This document shows positions 17,266-25,638 of a DNA stretch of 64,000 nucleotides, piece by piece. Positions within the stretch are counted from its first letter, which is position 1, and each line of letters starts with the position of its first letter. Origin of the DNA: Natrialba magadii ATCC 43099 (GTDB lineage Archaea > Halobacteriota > Halobacteria > Halobacteriales > Natrialbaceae). Under the pieces are notes generated by a model. It saw only the letters and a list, made by a program, of their open reading frames with translations. It did no database searches and had not been told where the DNA came from. The stretch covers positions 3,162,001 to 3,226,000 of the forward strand of contig NC_013922.1 of assembly GCF_000025625.1 (NCBI RefSeq), written 5' to 3'. The position numbers and the translations under genes were made by a program.

Positions 17266-18492
17266 TCACCCATCCTGATCGACCAGATCAGCATCCGTCG
17301 GCCCACGGCCATCGAACTCGTCGACGAACGCATCGAGTTCGCTCGCCGACGAGGCACCGATCAGTTCTCGCCCGGCCGTCGTACTCGAGTTCCCCACCCC
17401 AAGCCGATCCGCAACCAGATCGGAAACGGACTCGGCCATCCGCCGGTACGTGGTGAGTTTGCCGCCGACGATACTGACGAAGTTGGCGACGCCGTCCTCG
17501 GCGTGATCGAGTTGAACGAACCCGCGCGAGATACCGCGGCCGCCGCGAGCCGCCTCGTCGGGTTCGTACAGCGGGCGGATGCCCCACCACGTCCGAACCT
17601 GTGGGGCGTCGGCCACGGCGGGGAGCATCGTCGCACACTCGCGGATCGTCCGCTCGACTTCCTGCTGGTCGCGCTCGAACTCGTCGAGATCGTCGACCGG
17701 CACGCTCGTCGTCCCGAGCACGACCTCGTCGTCGTGCGGAACGATGATATCGCCGTCCGCTGGATCCCGACAGCGATTGAGCACCGGTTCGAGGCCGTCG
17801 TGGTCGACCGAAACCATCACGCCTCGCGTCGGGCGCATTTCCACTGTCACGCCCGCCATTGCTGCGACCGCGCCGGCGTGTGGCCCCGTCGCGTTGACAA
17901 CGAATTCGGGTTCGACGACGGTCTCTGCTGCGCCGCCGAGCGAAACCGAGTCGATGCGCTCGCCCTCGAGTACCATCGATTCCACCGGTGCGTGTGTCAG
18001 AATGCGAGCGCCGTGTTCGCGAGCGTCGGCGGCAGTAGCCGCGACCAGCCGCGAGGGGAGGACGACGGCGTCCGGCACCCACATCGCGCGTTCGACAGCT
18101 GCGGCGAGTCCGGACACCGCCTCCCGCGCGTCGTCGCCGTCGACGACTTCGACCGGAATGCCCAGTTCCTCGCAGGCCGCACGTTTCTCGTCGAAGTACG
18201 CCGAGTCGTCGCCGGCCACTTGCACGAAGAGACCGCGAGTCTCTCGGATGCACTCGCCCGCAATCTCCCGCAGGATTTGGTTCTCCTCGAGGCACTCGAG
18301 TGCACCCTCGGCGTCGGCTTCGGCGTAGCGGGCGCCGCTGTGAAGGAGGCCGTGTGAGCGCCCGGTGGTGCCGGCCGAGAGGCCGCCGCGTTCGGCGAGT
18401 GTGACGTCGACGCCGCGAAGGGTGAGGTCGCGGGCGATTCCAGTTCCGGTTGCGCCGCCGCCGATGACGAGGACGTCGGTTGTGATGGGCAT
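17266..18492 (-). CDS. FAD-dependent glycerol-3-phosphate dehydrogenase-like oxidoreductase
   Basis: DAO-fold flavoprotein: VIGGGATGTGIARDL (ADP-binding Gly motif) at residue 9, TTGRSHGLLHSGARY (the GlpA/GlpD flavin signature), FVVNATGPHAG, RPTRGVMVSV, RTWWGIRPLYEP and VGGKLTTYRRMAE. The match is closest to GlpA-type sn-glycerol-3-phosphate dehydrogenase. It is only 408 residues, so the C-terminal [2Fe-2S]-type (BFD-like) domain of full-length GlpA (about 540-580) is absent. No glpB, glpC or glycerol kinase gene is adjacent. It may therefore be a paralogue acting on another hydroxy-acid or polyol phosphate. The C terminus is acidic. Confidence 0.8.
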   Translation of the reverse strand: MPITTDVLVIGGGATGTGIARDLTLRGVDVTLAERGGLSAGTTGRSHGLLHSGARYAEADAEGALECLEENQILREIAGECIRETRGLFVQVAGDDSAYFDEKRAACEELGIPVEVVDGDDAREAVSGLAAAVERAMWVPDAVVLPSRLVAATAADAREHGARILTHAPVESMVLEGERIDSVSLGGAAETVVEPEFVVNATGPHAGAVAAMAGVTVEMRPTRGVMVSVDHDGLEPVLNRCRDPADGDIIVPHDDEVVLGTTSVPVDDLDEFERDQQEVERTIRECATMLPAVADAPQVRTWWGIRPLYEPDEAARGGRGISRGFVQLDHAEDGVANFVSIVGGKLTTYRRMAESVSDLVADRLGVGNSSTTAGRELIGASSASELDAFVDEFDGRGPTDADLVDQDG

Positions 18493-18596
18493 TGCGTGTA
18501 CCAGTGCGTATTAGCAGGTTTCAGTGATGTCGTGCCATAACAGGAACCAACTCTTCCGAAGCTGTCACGGCGACAAACTCCCTCAGTCCGTGTCCG

Positions 18597-19130
18597 CTAC
18601 TGCGTCGCCGTCGCATCCGACCCAAACTGCTCGCGCACCTTCTCGACCTTCGGTGCCGCATGCATCGAACAATACGCGTCGTTCGGGTTCTTCTCGAAGT
18701 AATCCTGATGATACTCCTCGGCCTCGTAGAACGTCTCGAGTGGCTCGATTTCGGTAACGATCCCCTCGTACAGCCCTTCGTCTTCGAGTGCCGCCGCAAA
18801 CGCCTCGGCCGTCTCGAGTTGGTCCTCGTCGTGAGCGTAGATCGCAGAGCGGTACTGCGAGCCGATATCCGGCCCCTCTCGATCCTTCGTCGTCGGGTTG
18901 TGAATCGTGAAGAAGACTTCGAGCAGGTCCTCGTAGGCGATCTGGTCCGGCTCGTACTCGAGTTGGACGACTTCCGCGTGACCAGTCTCGCCGGAGCAGA
19001 CCGCTTCGTAGGTGGGGTTCTCGGTGTGGCCGCCGGCGTAGCCGGAGGTGACGGACTCGATGCCGTCGAGGGCCTTGAACGCGGCTTCGACACACCAGAA
19101 GCAACCGCCGCCGAAGGTGGCTCGTTCCAT
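18597..19130 (-). CDS. msrA: Peptide methionine-S-sulfoxide reductase A
   Basis: Repairs oxidised methionine (the S epimer). The catalytic motif GGGCFWC begins at residue 7; other family segments are SGYAGGHTENPTYE, GHAEVVQLEYEP, FFTIHNPTTKDREGPDIGSQYRS and FYEAEEYHQDY. The resolving cysteine is probably the one in YCSMHAAP near the C terminus. I place the start at ATG 19128-19130, giving 177 residues as expected for the family; the longer frame to 19232 would add 34 residues with no homology-like character. It is followed on the same strand by no obvious partner (no msrB in the window). It lies about 80 bases downstream of arfC. Confidence 0.93.
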   Translation of the reverse strand: MERATFGGGCFWCVEAAFKALDGIESVTSGYAGGHTENPTYEAVCSGETGHAEVVQLEYEPDQIAYEDLLEVFFTIHNPTTKDREGPDIGSQYRSAIYAHDEDQLETAEAFAAALEDEGLYEGIVTEIEPLETFYEAEEYHQDYFEKNPNDAYCSMHAAPKVEKVREQFGSDATATQ

Positions 19131-19213
19131 GTGCTGGGGTATGTGATGCGTGAGGAAAGGTGTGACGGGATACGGGACGGTGGGAGACCACGTGGTGGGC
19201 GGCAAGAATCCAG

Positions 19214-19876
19214 TTAGTCCGCGACGCGCCACGTCAGTAACACACCGCCGTCGAGGCGCTCGACCTCGCCCAACTCGAGTTCGGGAAAGTTCTCAACGAA
19301 GCCATCGCCGTCGGCCAGCGTCGGCGCGTCCCGCCCGCCGATCACTTTGGGGCCGACGAACACCGAAAGGTCGTCGACCAGGCCCGCCTCGAACAGCGAG
19401 AAGATGAGTTCGCCGCCGCCCTCGACCATCACCCGTTCTATGCCCTGTTCCTGCAGCGCGGCGAACGCCCGCAGGAGGTCGACTCGCTCCTCGCCCGCAG
19501 TGATGAGGTCGGCGTGCTCGGCGAGCGCCGCTCGCTGCTCGACCGGCGCTGCGTCGCTCACGCAGACGTAGGTCGTCGCGGCGTCGTCGAGGACTTCGGC
19601 GGAGGATGGCGTCCGTGCACTCGAGTCCACGACGACGCGAGCGGGGTTCGCTGGCTTGCCGTTGGTTCGGCGCTCATCACGAAGGTTCTCGTCCTTGACG
19701 GTGAGGTGTGGGTCATCCGCGAGAACGGTGCCGACGCCGACGACGACGGCGTCGCTGTCGGCGCGGAGTCGGTCGACGCGGTCGAAGTCTGCGTCACCGC
19801 TGATGGCGATCTGTTCGCGCCGGCGCGAGGAGAGTTTCCCGTCCGCGCTCATGGCGGCGTTGACGACGACGTGCAT
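19214..19876 (-). CDS. arfC: 2,5-diamino-6-ribosylamino-pyrimidinone 5'-phosphate reductase
   Basis: NAD(P)H-dependent reductase of the archaeal/fungal riboflavin and deazaflavin route (RibD C-domain, Rib7, MJ0671 type). Visible motifs are NAAMSADGKLSSRRREQIAISG (substrate/NADPH region), ADSDAVVVGVGTVLADDPHLTV, PARVVVDSSARTP, and the C-terminal MVEGGGELIFSLFEAGLVDDLSVFVGPKVIGG. The length of 220 is normal. The product feeds riboflavin, FAD and F420 precursors. A creatininase-family gene of the type that includes the upstream deformylase ArfB lies at 46150, not nearby. It may be co-transcribed with msrA (leftward, 83 bases apart). Confidence 0.9.
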   Translation of the reverse strand: MHVVVNAAMSADGKLSSRRREQIAISGDADFDRVDRLRADSDAVVVGVGTVLADDPHLTVKDENLRDERRTNGKPANPARVVVDSSARTPSSAEVLDDAATTYVCVSDAAPVEQRAALAEHADLITAGEERVDLLRAFAALQEQGIERVMVEGGGELIFSLFEAGLVDDLSVFVGPKVIGGRDAPTLADGDGFVENFPELELGEVERLDGGVLLTWRVAD

Positions 19877-19932
19877 ACGTCCGCTGTGGTGGGGATCCCC
19901 AAGAAGATGGTGTGTTTCGGCCGACAGGGAGC

Positions 19933-20514
19933 TCAGCCGTTGTATGCTTCTTCGAACACTTCCTCGTTGTCGCGTCCATCGACGACGGTTACCTCGACCG
20001 TAGTCAGGTGAGCATCGTCGACAGAGACTCGAACGAGTCCTGCCGGGAACATCGGTGCTTGGTCGCCTTCTTCTGCGTTGTCCCCGATTGCTCTCACCGT
20101 CCCAACGAGTGTATCCCCAGACAGCGTTAGATTCTCCACCTCGATTTCAGACTGGTTGGTCAGTGGCCATTCCGTTACGACGTAGATCAGGAGTTCGGAC
20201 TCGAAGTCAGTCGCGTCGATGAACGCTTCGTTCGTCGAACGGCGATCAGCGAGCGGACCCAGATCCAGCGGTACGCTACGATATGCCTCCTTCGATGACT
20301 CGTACAGTTCTACTGCCCCAACTGAGGACTCGGTATCGAAGCGAAGTGAGGAGGCGTGCGTAGCGAGCACTGCCCCCAGCTGGTGGGTATCATAGCCGAC
20401 GTCGCTTCCAGCCGTGGCTGAGCCTTCATTGTTGGAAGAGCCACCCTGTAGACAGCCGGCTGTCGCGAACGACAGAGACGCACCGATTGTCGTTAGAATA
20501 TGGCGACGCTTCAT
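19933..20514 (-). CDS. Haloarchaeal lipoprotein of unknown function
   Basis: 193 residues. It begins MKRRHILTTIGASLSFATAGC: twin arginine at 3-4, hydrophobic core and lipobox Cys21, followed by a Gly/Ser/Asn spacer, so it is exported (probably Tat) and lipid-anchored. The mature part has alternating beta segments (ELLIYVVTEWPL, VENLTLSGDTLVGTVRAIGDN, LVRVSVDDAHLTTVEVTVVDGRD), suggesting an immunoglobulin-like or beta-sandwich domain. I do not recognise the family. It stands alone between arfC and the Lrp regulator, both leftward. Confidence 0.72.
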   Translation of the reverse strand: MKRRHILTTIGASLSFATAGCLQGGSSNNEGSATAGSDVGYDTHQLGAVLATHASSLRFDTESSVGAVELYESSKEAYRSVPLDLGPLADRRSTNEAFIDATDFESELLIYVVTEWPLTNQSEIEVENLTLSGDTLVGTVRAIGDNAEEGDQAPMFPAGLVRVSVDDAHLTTVEVTVVDGRDNEEVFEEAYNG

Positions 20515-20602
20515 AGGCGTTTTTTACACAGTAGTATACATGAACGTTGTCACCACTCAAAACAGTGTTTCAGCTTGGAGCGATTCAGTGAGTGGAAACA
20601 GC

Positions 20603-21103
20603 CTACCGCTCCTGATCGAGTAGTTCGTCGACCAGCGTTTCCATCGAGTACTGCTGCAGTGGCTCGTGGCCGTCCCGGAGCGTGCTGATCGTGAACGTCG
20701 ATTTCGTGCGCACGACGCCGTCCATCGACTCGAACTCGCTCACCAGCGACTCCACCATCGAGCGATCCGAGAGCTGCGAGATAGCGATGAAGTCCGTATC
20801 CCCGGCCGCGAAGTAGACCTGCGTCACGCCGTCGATCTCGAGGAGACGGTCGCCCACGTCCTCGCGGTAGCCCTCGCCGTGTTCGGCGATGACCTCGACG
20901 ATGAAGGTGATGGGAAAGCCCAGTGCGGCCATGTCGATGTCGTAGTGGTCGTTGCGGATGATGCCCCGCTCCTGGAGGGAGTCGATCCGATAGTGCACCG
21001 TCGAGAGCGGAACGTTCGTCAACTCGGCGATTCGCTCGGGGCTGCGCGTTTCCTCGTCCGCGATGGCCTTCAGAATACGGAGATCCTTCCTGTCGACGTC
21101 CAT
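20603..21103 (-). CDS. Lrp/AsnC-family transcription regulator
   Basis: 166 residues with the usual layout: an N-terminal HTH (LRILKAIADEETRSPERIAELTNVPLSTVHYRIDSLQERGII) and a C-terminal RAM/ACT-like domain (ITFIVEVIAEHGEGY, VTQVYFAAGDTDFIAIS, VRTKSTFTISTLRD). The family responds to amino acids and often controls adjacent amino-acid genes. The gene is divergent from an alanine dehydrogenase/ornithine cyclodeaminase family gene, with 264 bases between them that contain two inverted repeats, so that gene is a likely target. Length and start (ATG 21103) are normal. Confidence 0.9.
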   Translation of the reverse strand: MDVDRKDLRILKAIADEETRSPERIAELTNVPLSTVHYRIDSLQERGIIRNDHYDIDMAALGFPITFIVEVIAEHGEGYREDVGDRLLEIDGVTQVYFAAGDTDFIAISQLSDRSMVESLVSEFESMDGVVRTKSTFTISTLRDGHEPLQQYSMETLVDELLDQER

Positions 21104-21144
21104 ACGCGGTCCTCACCGTCCAGCCCCACAAGCACTCCGGTTGT

Positions 21145-21162
21145 GTTAGAGTATTCTCTAAC
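21145..21162. promoter_or_regulatory. Inverted repeat close to the lrp start
   Basis: GTTAGAG, spacer TATT, CTCTAAC: a perfect 7-base inverted repeat, 42-59 bases upstream of the leftward Lrp-type gene. The position fits an autoregulatory site or an element overlapping its promoter. Confidence 0.4.
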
Positions 21163-21229
21163 TGCCTGCTGTCGGCCATTCTTGCGAGCTGTCTGTGTTC
21201 CGTACTTTTGACGCAGCTCGCGGACGTTC

Positions 21230-21268
21230 GAAGGATTTATGCAATTTATTGTTATTGCAGTATCCTTC
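21230..21268. promoter_or_regulatory. Nested inverted repeat between lrp and the dehydrogenase gene
   Basis: Outer arms GAAGGAT (21230-21236) and ATCCTTC (21262-21268) enclose inner arms GCAAT (21241-21245) and ATTGC (21254-21258). The AT-rich centre is centred about 120 bases before the rightward gene. It is a plausible Lrp operator. A separate pair, GCGAGCTG/CAGCTCGC, lies at 21184-21221. Confidence 0.4.
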
Positions 21269-21367
21269 AACACTGGATCGATATGGGCTATAGAGTTGGA
21301 GTCCCATACAACTATTTCAGCCATCGTAGGAAGAAAGACTAAGTAGTGGCCGTGACATCGATACTGC

Positions 21368-22357
21368 ATGGCAGACGCACCCACGGGAACCCGAATTATC
21401 GACAGCGACGCAGTCACTGAACTCGTCGACCACGAGGAAGCGATCGACGCCGTCGAAGCGGCGTTTCAGGCCCACGCGACGGGCGACGCACAGATGCCGG
21501 CGAAGTCCTACATCGACATTACAGAAGAGAACGGCGACTTTCGATCCATGCCGGCCGCCGTCGGCGAGGGTGCCGGCGTAAAGTGGGTCAACGTCCACCC
21601 GGACAACCCCGAGCGCTTCGGCCTTCCGACCGTCATGGGACTCGTCGTCTACAGCGACCCAGCTTCCGGTTACCCGCTCGCCGTCATCGACGGTACGAAC
21701 CTCACCCGCATCCGCACCGGAGCCGCAGCAGGTGTCGCGACGGACCACCTCGCACGTGAGGACGCAGAGACGCTCGGCCTGCTCGGTGCCGGCCAGCAGT
21801 CTCACACCCAGCTTGCGGCGATTGCGGCCGTACGAGACCTCTCGGAAGTCGTCGTCGCCGACCTCGACGACGAGGCCATCGAGCGGTTCATCGAGGCAGA
21901 ATCCGACCGAGACCTCACCGTTCGCGGCGGCTCCCCCGAGGAGGTCGCCGGCTGTGACGTTATCTCGACGACGACCCCATCCCGCGAGCCGATCCTCCGC
22001 GAGGAGTGGGTCGAGCCAGGAACGCACATCAACGCGATGGGCGCGGACGCCGAGGGCAAGCAGGAACTGGCGACCGATCTGCTTCTCTCGGCCGACGTGG
22101 TCATCGACGACTGGGAACAGTGCTCGCACTCCGGCGAAATCAACGTCCCAACCGCTGCAGGCGACTTCGAACGCGACGACGTCTACGGCCTCCTCGGCGA
22201 TCTCGTCGACAGCGAGCAGGGTCGCCCGGACGCTGAAGCAGTCACTATCTTCGACTCCACTGGCCTCGCGATTCAGGACACCGCAGTCGGCTCCGTCGTC
22301 TACGAGGCTGCGGTCGCGGACGATGTCGGGACGGTTACCCAAATCGTCGACCAGTAA
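21368..22357 (+). CDS. ala: Alanine dehydrogenase/ornithine cyclodeaminase family protein
   Basis: A 329-residue mu-crystallin/OCD-fold enzyme. Substrate-site residues are seen in AKSYIDI, RSMPAAVGEGAGVKWVNVHP and IDGTNLTRIRTGAAAGVATDHL. The NAD(P) fold follows with GLLGAGQQSHTQL and VVVADLDDEAI, then TTTPSREPIL and THINAMGADAEGKQEL, the family's catalytic-aspartate segment. The archaeal members studied are alanine dehydrogenases; others are ornithine cyclodeaminases or imine reductases, so the symbol is tentative. The divergent Lrp gene suggests amino-acid control. It is followed after about 110 bases by rpa1. Confidence 0.82.
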   Translation: MADAPTGTRIIDSDAVTELVDHEEAIDAVEAAFQAHATGDAQMPAKSYIDITEENGDFRSMPAAVGEGAGVKWVNVHPDNPERFGLPTVMGLVVYSDPASGYPLAVIDGTNLTRIRTGAAAGVATDHLAREDAETLGLLGAGQQSHTQLAAIAAVRDLSEVVVADLDDEAIERFIEAESDRDLTVRGGSPEEVAGCDVISTTTPSREPILREEWVEPGTHINAMGADAEGKQELATDLLLSADVVIDDWEQCSHSGEINVPTAAGDFERDDVYGLLGDLVDSEQGRPDAEAVTIFDSTGLAIQDTAVGSVVYEAAVADDVGTVTQIVDQ

Positions 22358-22465
22358 TCCTCGTTTCGGCACCCGATCTTCTTTCTGACCGCCGTCTCCA
22401 GTCAGCGGCCACACCACTTTCACCCCGCTGCGGGAACGCTTTTGAAGCCCCCACACGAAAGGCAA

Positions 22466-23785
22466 ATGATGGAACTCGACGATCATGCCGAGGATCTCGC
22501 CTCCGACCTCGGTGTTGACAAAGAGGAGGTCAAATCCGACCTGCAGAACCTCGTGGAGTACAGCGTTCCGATCGACGAAGCCACACAGAGTCTTCGCCGC
22601 AAATACGGCGACGGCTCGAGTGGTGGGGGCGGCGCGCCCTCGAGTAAGAACATCGGCGAGATCACGCCCGACGACGGCAACGTCACGGTCACCGGCATCG
22701 TGCTGACCGCTGGCAAGCGCTCGATCCGCTACCAGGGCTCCGACCACGTCATTGTGGAGGGCGAACTCGCCGACGAAACCGGGACAATCGATTACACGGC
22801 CTGGGAGGACTTCGGCCTCTCGGCGGGCGATACGATCACCGCCGGCAACGCCGGCGTCCGCGAGTGGGACGGCGAACCGGAACTCAACCTCGGTGAGAGC
22901 ACCTCGCTCTCGTTTGTCGACGACCCGATCGAGATCGACGCGACGATCGGCGGCAACGCAACCCTCGCCGACCTGCAGACCGGCGACCGGGCCGTCTCCG
23001 TCGAGGTCGACGTAGTCGAGTGCGAGCGCCGAACGATCGACGGCCGCGACGGCGAGACGGATATCCTGAGCGGCGTCTTTGGTGACGAGAGCGGCCGGCT
23101 CCCGTTCACGAACTGGGACCCAGCCCCCGAAATCGAGGAAGGAGACCCAGTCAGAATCGAGAACGCCTACGTCCAGGAGTTCCGTGGGGTTCCCGAGGTC
23201 AACGTCTCGGAGTTCTCGACCGTGAGTGCGATCGACCGCGAAATCGATGTCGGCGCTGACACCACCTCGATGGACGTCGGCGAGGCTGTCCACACGGGCG
23301 GCATCTACGACGTCGAGGTCGCTGGCAACGTGATCGAAGTGCGTGATGGCTCCGGACTGATTCAGCGCTGTCCGGAGTGCTACCGCGTCATCCAGAAGGG
23401 CCAATGCCGGACCCACGGCGACGTCGACGGCATCGACGACCTTCGCGTGAAGGCGATCCTCGACGATGGGACGGGCTCCGTAACGGTCGTCCTCGACGAC
23501 GAAATTACCGAGGACGTCTACGGCGGGACGCTGGACGATGCACTCGAGCAGGCCCGCGAGGCGATGGATCAGTCGGTCGTCGCCGACACGATTCGTGACA
23601 ACATCGTTGGCCACGAGTATACCGTCCGCGGCCACCTCTCGGTCGACGAGTACGGTGCGAATCTGGACGCAGAGCAGTTCGGCGAGAGCGACGACGACCC
23701 GCAGGCACGTGCGAGTGCGTTCCTCGCGGACGTCGATAGCAGGACAGACGATGGTGTCGCCGCGGACGAGGAGGTGGACGCATGA
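22466..23785 (+). CDS. rpa1: Single-stranded DNA-binding protein RPA1
   Basis: A 439-residue archaeal RPA with repeated OB folds. The first follows a helical N terminus and a Gly-rich linker (about residues 50-150, VTVTGIVLTAGKRSIRYQGSD). Two more OB-like regions lie at about 155-255 and 260-380. A zinc finger sits in the third (CPEC at 302-305, CRTH at 314-317). The size and three-OB layout match haloarchaeal RPA1 rather than the shorter RPA3. I chose ATG 22466; TTG 22442 would add eight residues, and a TATA-like cttttgaag lies about 25 bases before the ATG. rpap1 overlaps the stop by 4 bases, then a phosphoesterase, as in the known Haloferax rpa1-rpap1-rpe operon. Confidence 0.9.
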   Translation: MMELDDHAEDLASDLGVDKEEVKSDLQNLVEYSVPIDEATQSLRRKYGDGSSGGGGAPSSKNIGEITPDDGNVTVTGIVLTAGKRSIRYQGSDHVIVEGELADETGTIDYTAWEDFGLSAGDTITAGNAGVREWDGEPELNLGESTSLSFVDDPIEIDATIGGNATLADLQTGDRAVSVEVDVVECERRTIDGRDGETDILSGVFGDESGRLPFTNWDPAPEIEEGDPVRIENAYVQEFRGVPEVNVSEFSTVSAIDREIDVGADTTSMDVGEAVHTGGIYDVEVAGNVIEVRDGSGLIQRCPECYRVIQKGQCRTHGDVDGIDDLRVKAILDDGTGSVTVVLDDEITEDVYGGTLDDALEQAREAMDQSVVADTIRDNIVGHEYTVRGHLSVDEYGANLDAEQFGESDDDPQARASAFLADVDSRTDDGVAADEEVDA

Positions 23786-25629
23786 GCGCGAACGGGTCCG
23801 ATGACGACGAGATTCCGGGGCGAGAGATTGCCTACCGACTCTTCGCGGCGGAGTACGACGATGCCGAGTTCTCCTACGCCGAAAGCGACGAGGAGCGCGC
23901 ACCGAACTACGTCGTGTCTCCCACCGGCGCACGGCTCAACCGCATGTTCGCCGTCGGGACGCTCACCGAGATCACCTCGGTCAACGACGAAATGCTTCGC
24001 GCCCGGATCGTCGACCCGACCGGCGCGTTCGTCGTCTACGCCGGACAGTACCAGCCCGAAGCACTGGCAGTTCTCGAACAGCTCGCCCCACCCGCGTTCA
24101 TCGCGGTCTCGGGCAAGGCTCGAACGTTCGAACCCGAGGACGGCGACCGCGTCTACACCTCGATCCGACCGGAGAGCATCGCCGAAGTCGACGCCGCGAC
24201 CCGCGACCGCTGGGTCGTCAGCACGGCCGAGCAGACGCTCGACCGGATCGGCACCTACGCCGAAGCTGCGACGGTCGATGCCCACGGCGACGCGCTGACG
24301 GACGCACTTCACGAGGCCGGCGTCGAGTCCGGGCTCGCAGCCGGCATCCCGCTCGCACAGGACCACTACGGCACGACGCCGGCATACCTCGCGGCGCTTC
24401 GCGACTGTGCCACTGAAGCGGTCGAGGTCGTCGCAGACGAGCGCGACGAGGTCAGCGGCTTTTCGATACAGCCCGACGCGAGTGGCAGTGGTGACGTGGC
24501 GTTCGACACACTCACCTCGCTCGCGGCTGTCGACGGCCAGGACCTCGACCTCGAGGCTCACACACCCACGGCTCCAGCCGAGACGGGAGCGACGGACGAG
24601 GCTGGCGAGCAGGACCCAGAGCCCGAGCCAGAACCGATCGCGGCAACGGCCGACGCGAGCGACGAAACCGCAGCCGCAGCAGGCACCGCGACCACGAGCG
24701 AACCGGAGACGGCTGCCGTCGAGTTCGACGAGTCTGCGGGGGACTCGAGTACGAGTCCTGCCGACGCCGAGGATGAGTCCGGAACTGCGGTCGAGGCGGA
24801 GACCGAATCTGAATCTGAACCGGAGTCTGCGTCTGTGCCGGAGTCAGAATCAGAGTCGGAACTGGAGGCAGAAGCGGAGTCCGAGTCCGAGCCAGTAGCC
24901 GAGACGGAGTCCGAGATCGACTCTGAATCCGACTCTGAATCCGAGCCGGAGCCCGAGTCCGAACCAGCGCCCGAGGGAGAGGCCGAAGCTGCGGCTGACT
25001 CGGACGACGCCCTCGGCGACTTCGACGGCGGCGACCCCGGTATGTACGAGATGGACGAGGAGGAACGCGAGCAGATCGAAGACGAGTTCGGCACCGAGTT
25101 CACGACGGGTGCCGAGGTCGACGAACCTGGTGAGGCGGATATCGACGTGCCGTCGGATGGGGACGACACAAGCGACGAGCCGGAACCAGCATCGGATGAG
25201 TCGCCAACTGGCGAGGCATCGACCGCTGCAGACGACGAACTCGGCGAGCCGCCAGCGTCGACGGTTGACGATGACGCTGCTGACGAGCCAGCAGCGGATA
25301 CGAATGACGAGACAGACGAGGCAGACGAGACCGTCGAGCCTGACGAAACAGCGGACGCCGAGTCCGACGCCGACCAGACTGAATCGGACAGCGACGACGC
25401 AAGCGACGAACCGGCGGACGAACCCGCTGAAGACGTCGACCTGCAGGAGTACGTCGTCGACACCATGCAAGACCTCGACGACGGCACCGGCGCTGACCGT
25501 ACGGAACTCGTCGACACTGTCGCTGCCGACACCGGAGCGTCCGAGGCAGACGTCGAAGACGCCATTCAGGACGCACTCATGGGCGGCCAGTGTTACGAAC
25601 CGGACGACGAGACGCTGAAAGCGATCTAA
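23782..25629 (+). CDS. rpap1: RPA-associated protein RPAP1 (COG3390)
   Basis: 615 residues, beginning 4 bases inside rpa1 (ATGA overlap). Residues 1-130 form an OB-fold region (REIAYRLFAAEYDDAEFSY, MFAVGTLTEITSVNDEMLRARIVDPTG) that is conserved in the COG3390 family. About 130-260 is helical. Residues about 270-555 are a long, very acidic low-complexity region of Glu, Asp, Ser, Ala and Pro. The last 60 residues (LQEYVVDTMQDLDDG, ELVDTVAADTGASEADVEDAIQDALMGGQCYEPDD) resemble the winged-helix end found in RPA-related proteins. In Haloferax volcanii RPAP1 forms a specific complex with RPA1, so the same partnership is expected here. Confidence 0.88.
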   Translation: MSANGSDDDEIPGREIAYRLFAAEYDDAEFSYAESDEERAPNYVVSPTGARLNRMFAVGTLTEITSVNDEMLRARIVDPTGAFVVYAGQYQPEALAVLEQLAPPAFIAVSGKARTFEPEDGDRVYTSIRPESIAEVDAATRDRWVVSTAEQTLDRIGTYAEAATVDAHGDALTDALHEAGVESGLAAGIPLAQDHYGTTPAYLAALRDCATEAVEVVADERDEVSGFSIQPDASGSGDVAFDTLTSLAAVDGQDLDLEAHTPTAPAETGATDEAGEQDPEPEPEPIAATADASDETAAAAGTATTSEPETAAVEFDESAGDSSTSPADAEDESGTAVEAETESESEPESASVPESESESELEAEAESESEPVAETESEIDSESDSESEPEPESEPAPEGEAEAAADSDDALGDFDGGDPGMYEMDEEEREQIEDEFGTEFTTGAEVDEPGEADIDVPSDGDDTSDEPEPASDESPTGEASTAADDELGEPPASTVDDDAADEPAADTNDETDEADETVEPDETADAESDADQTESDSDDASDEPADEPAEDVDLQEYVVDTMQDLDDGTGADRTELVDTVAADTGASEADVEDAIQDALMGGQCYEPDDETLKAI

Positions 25630-25638
25630 CGGTCTCCG

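Noticed and set aside
21317-23932. An 871-codon open frame on the minus strand
   Set aside because: It is antisense to the dehydrogenase and rpa1 genes, which have clear domains. Its composition (many Val, Arg, Asp in a biased order) is that of a GC-rich shadow frame.
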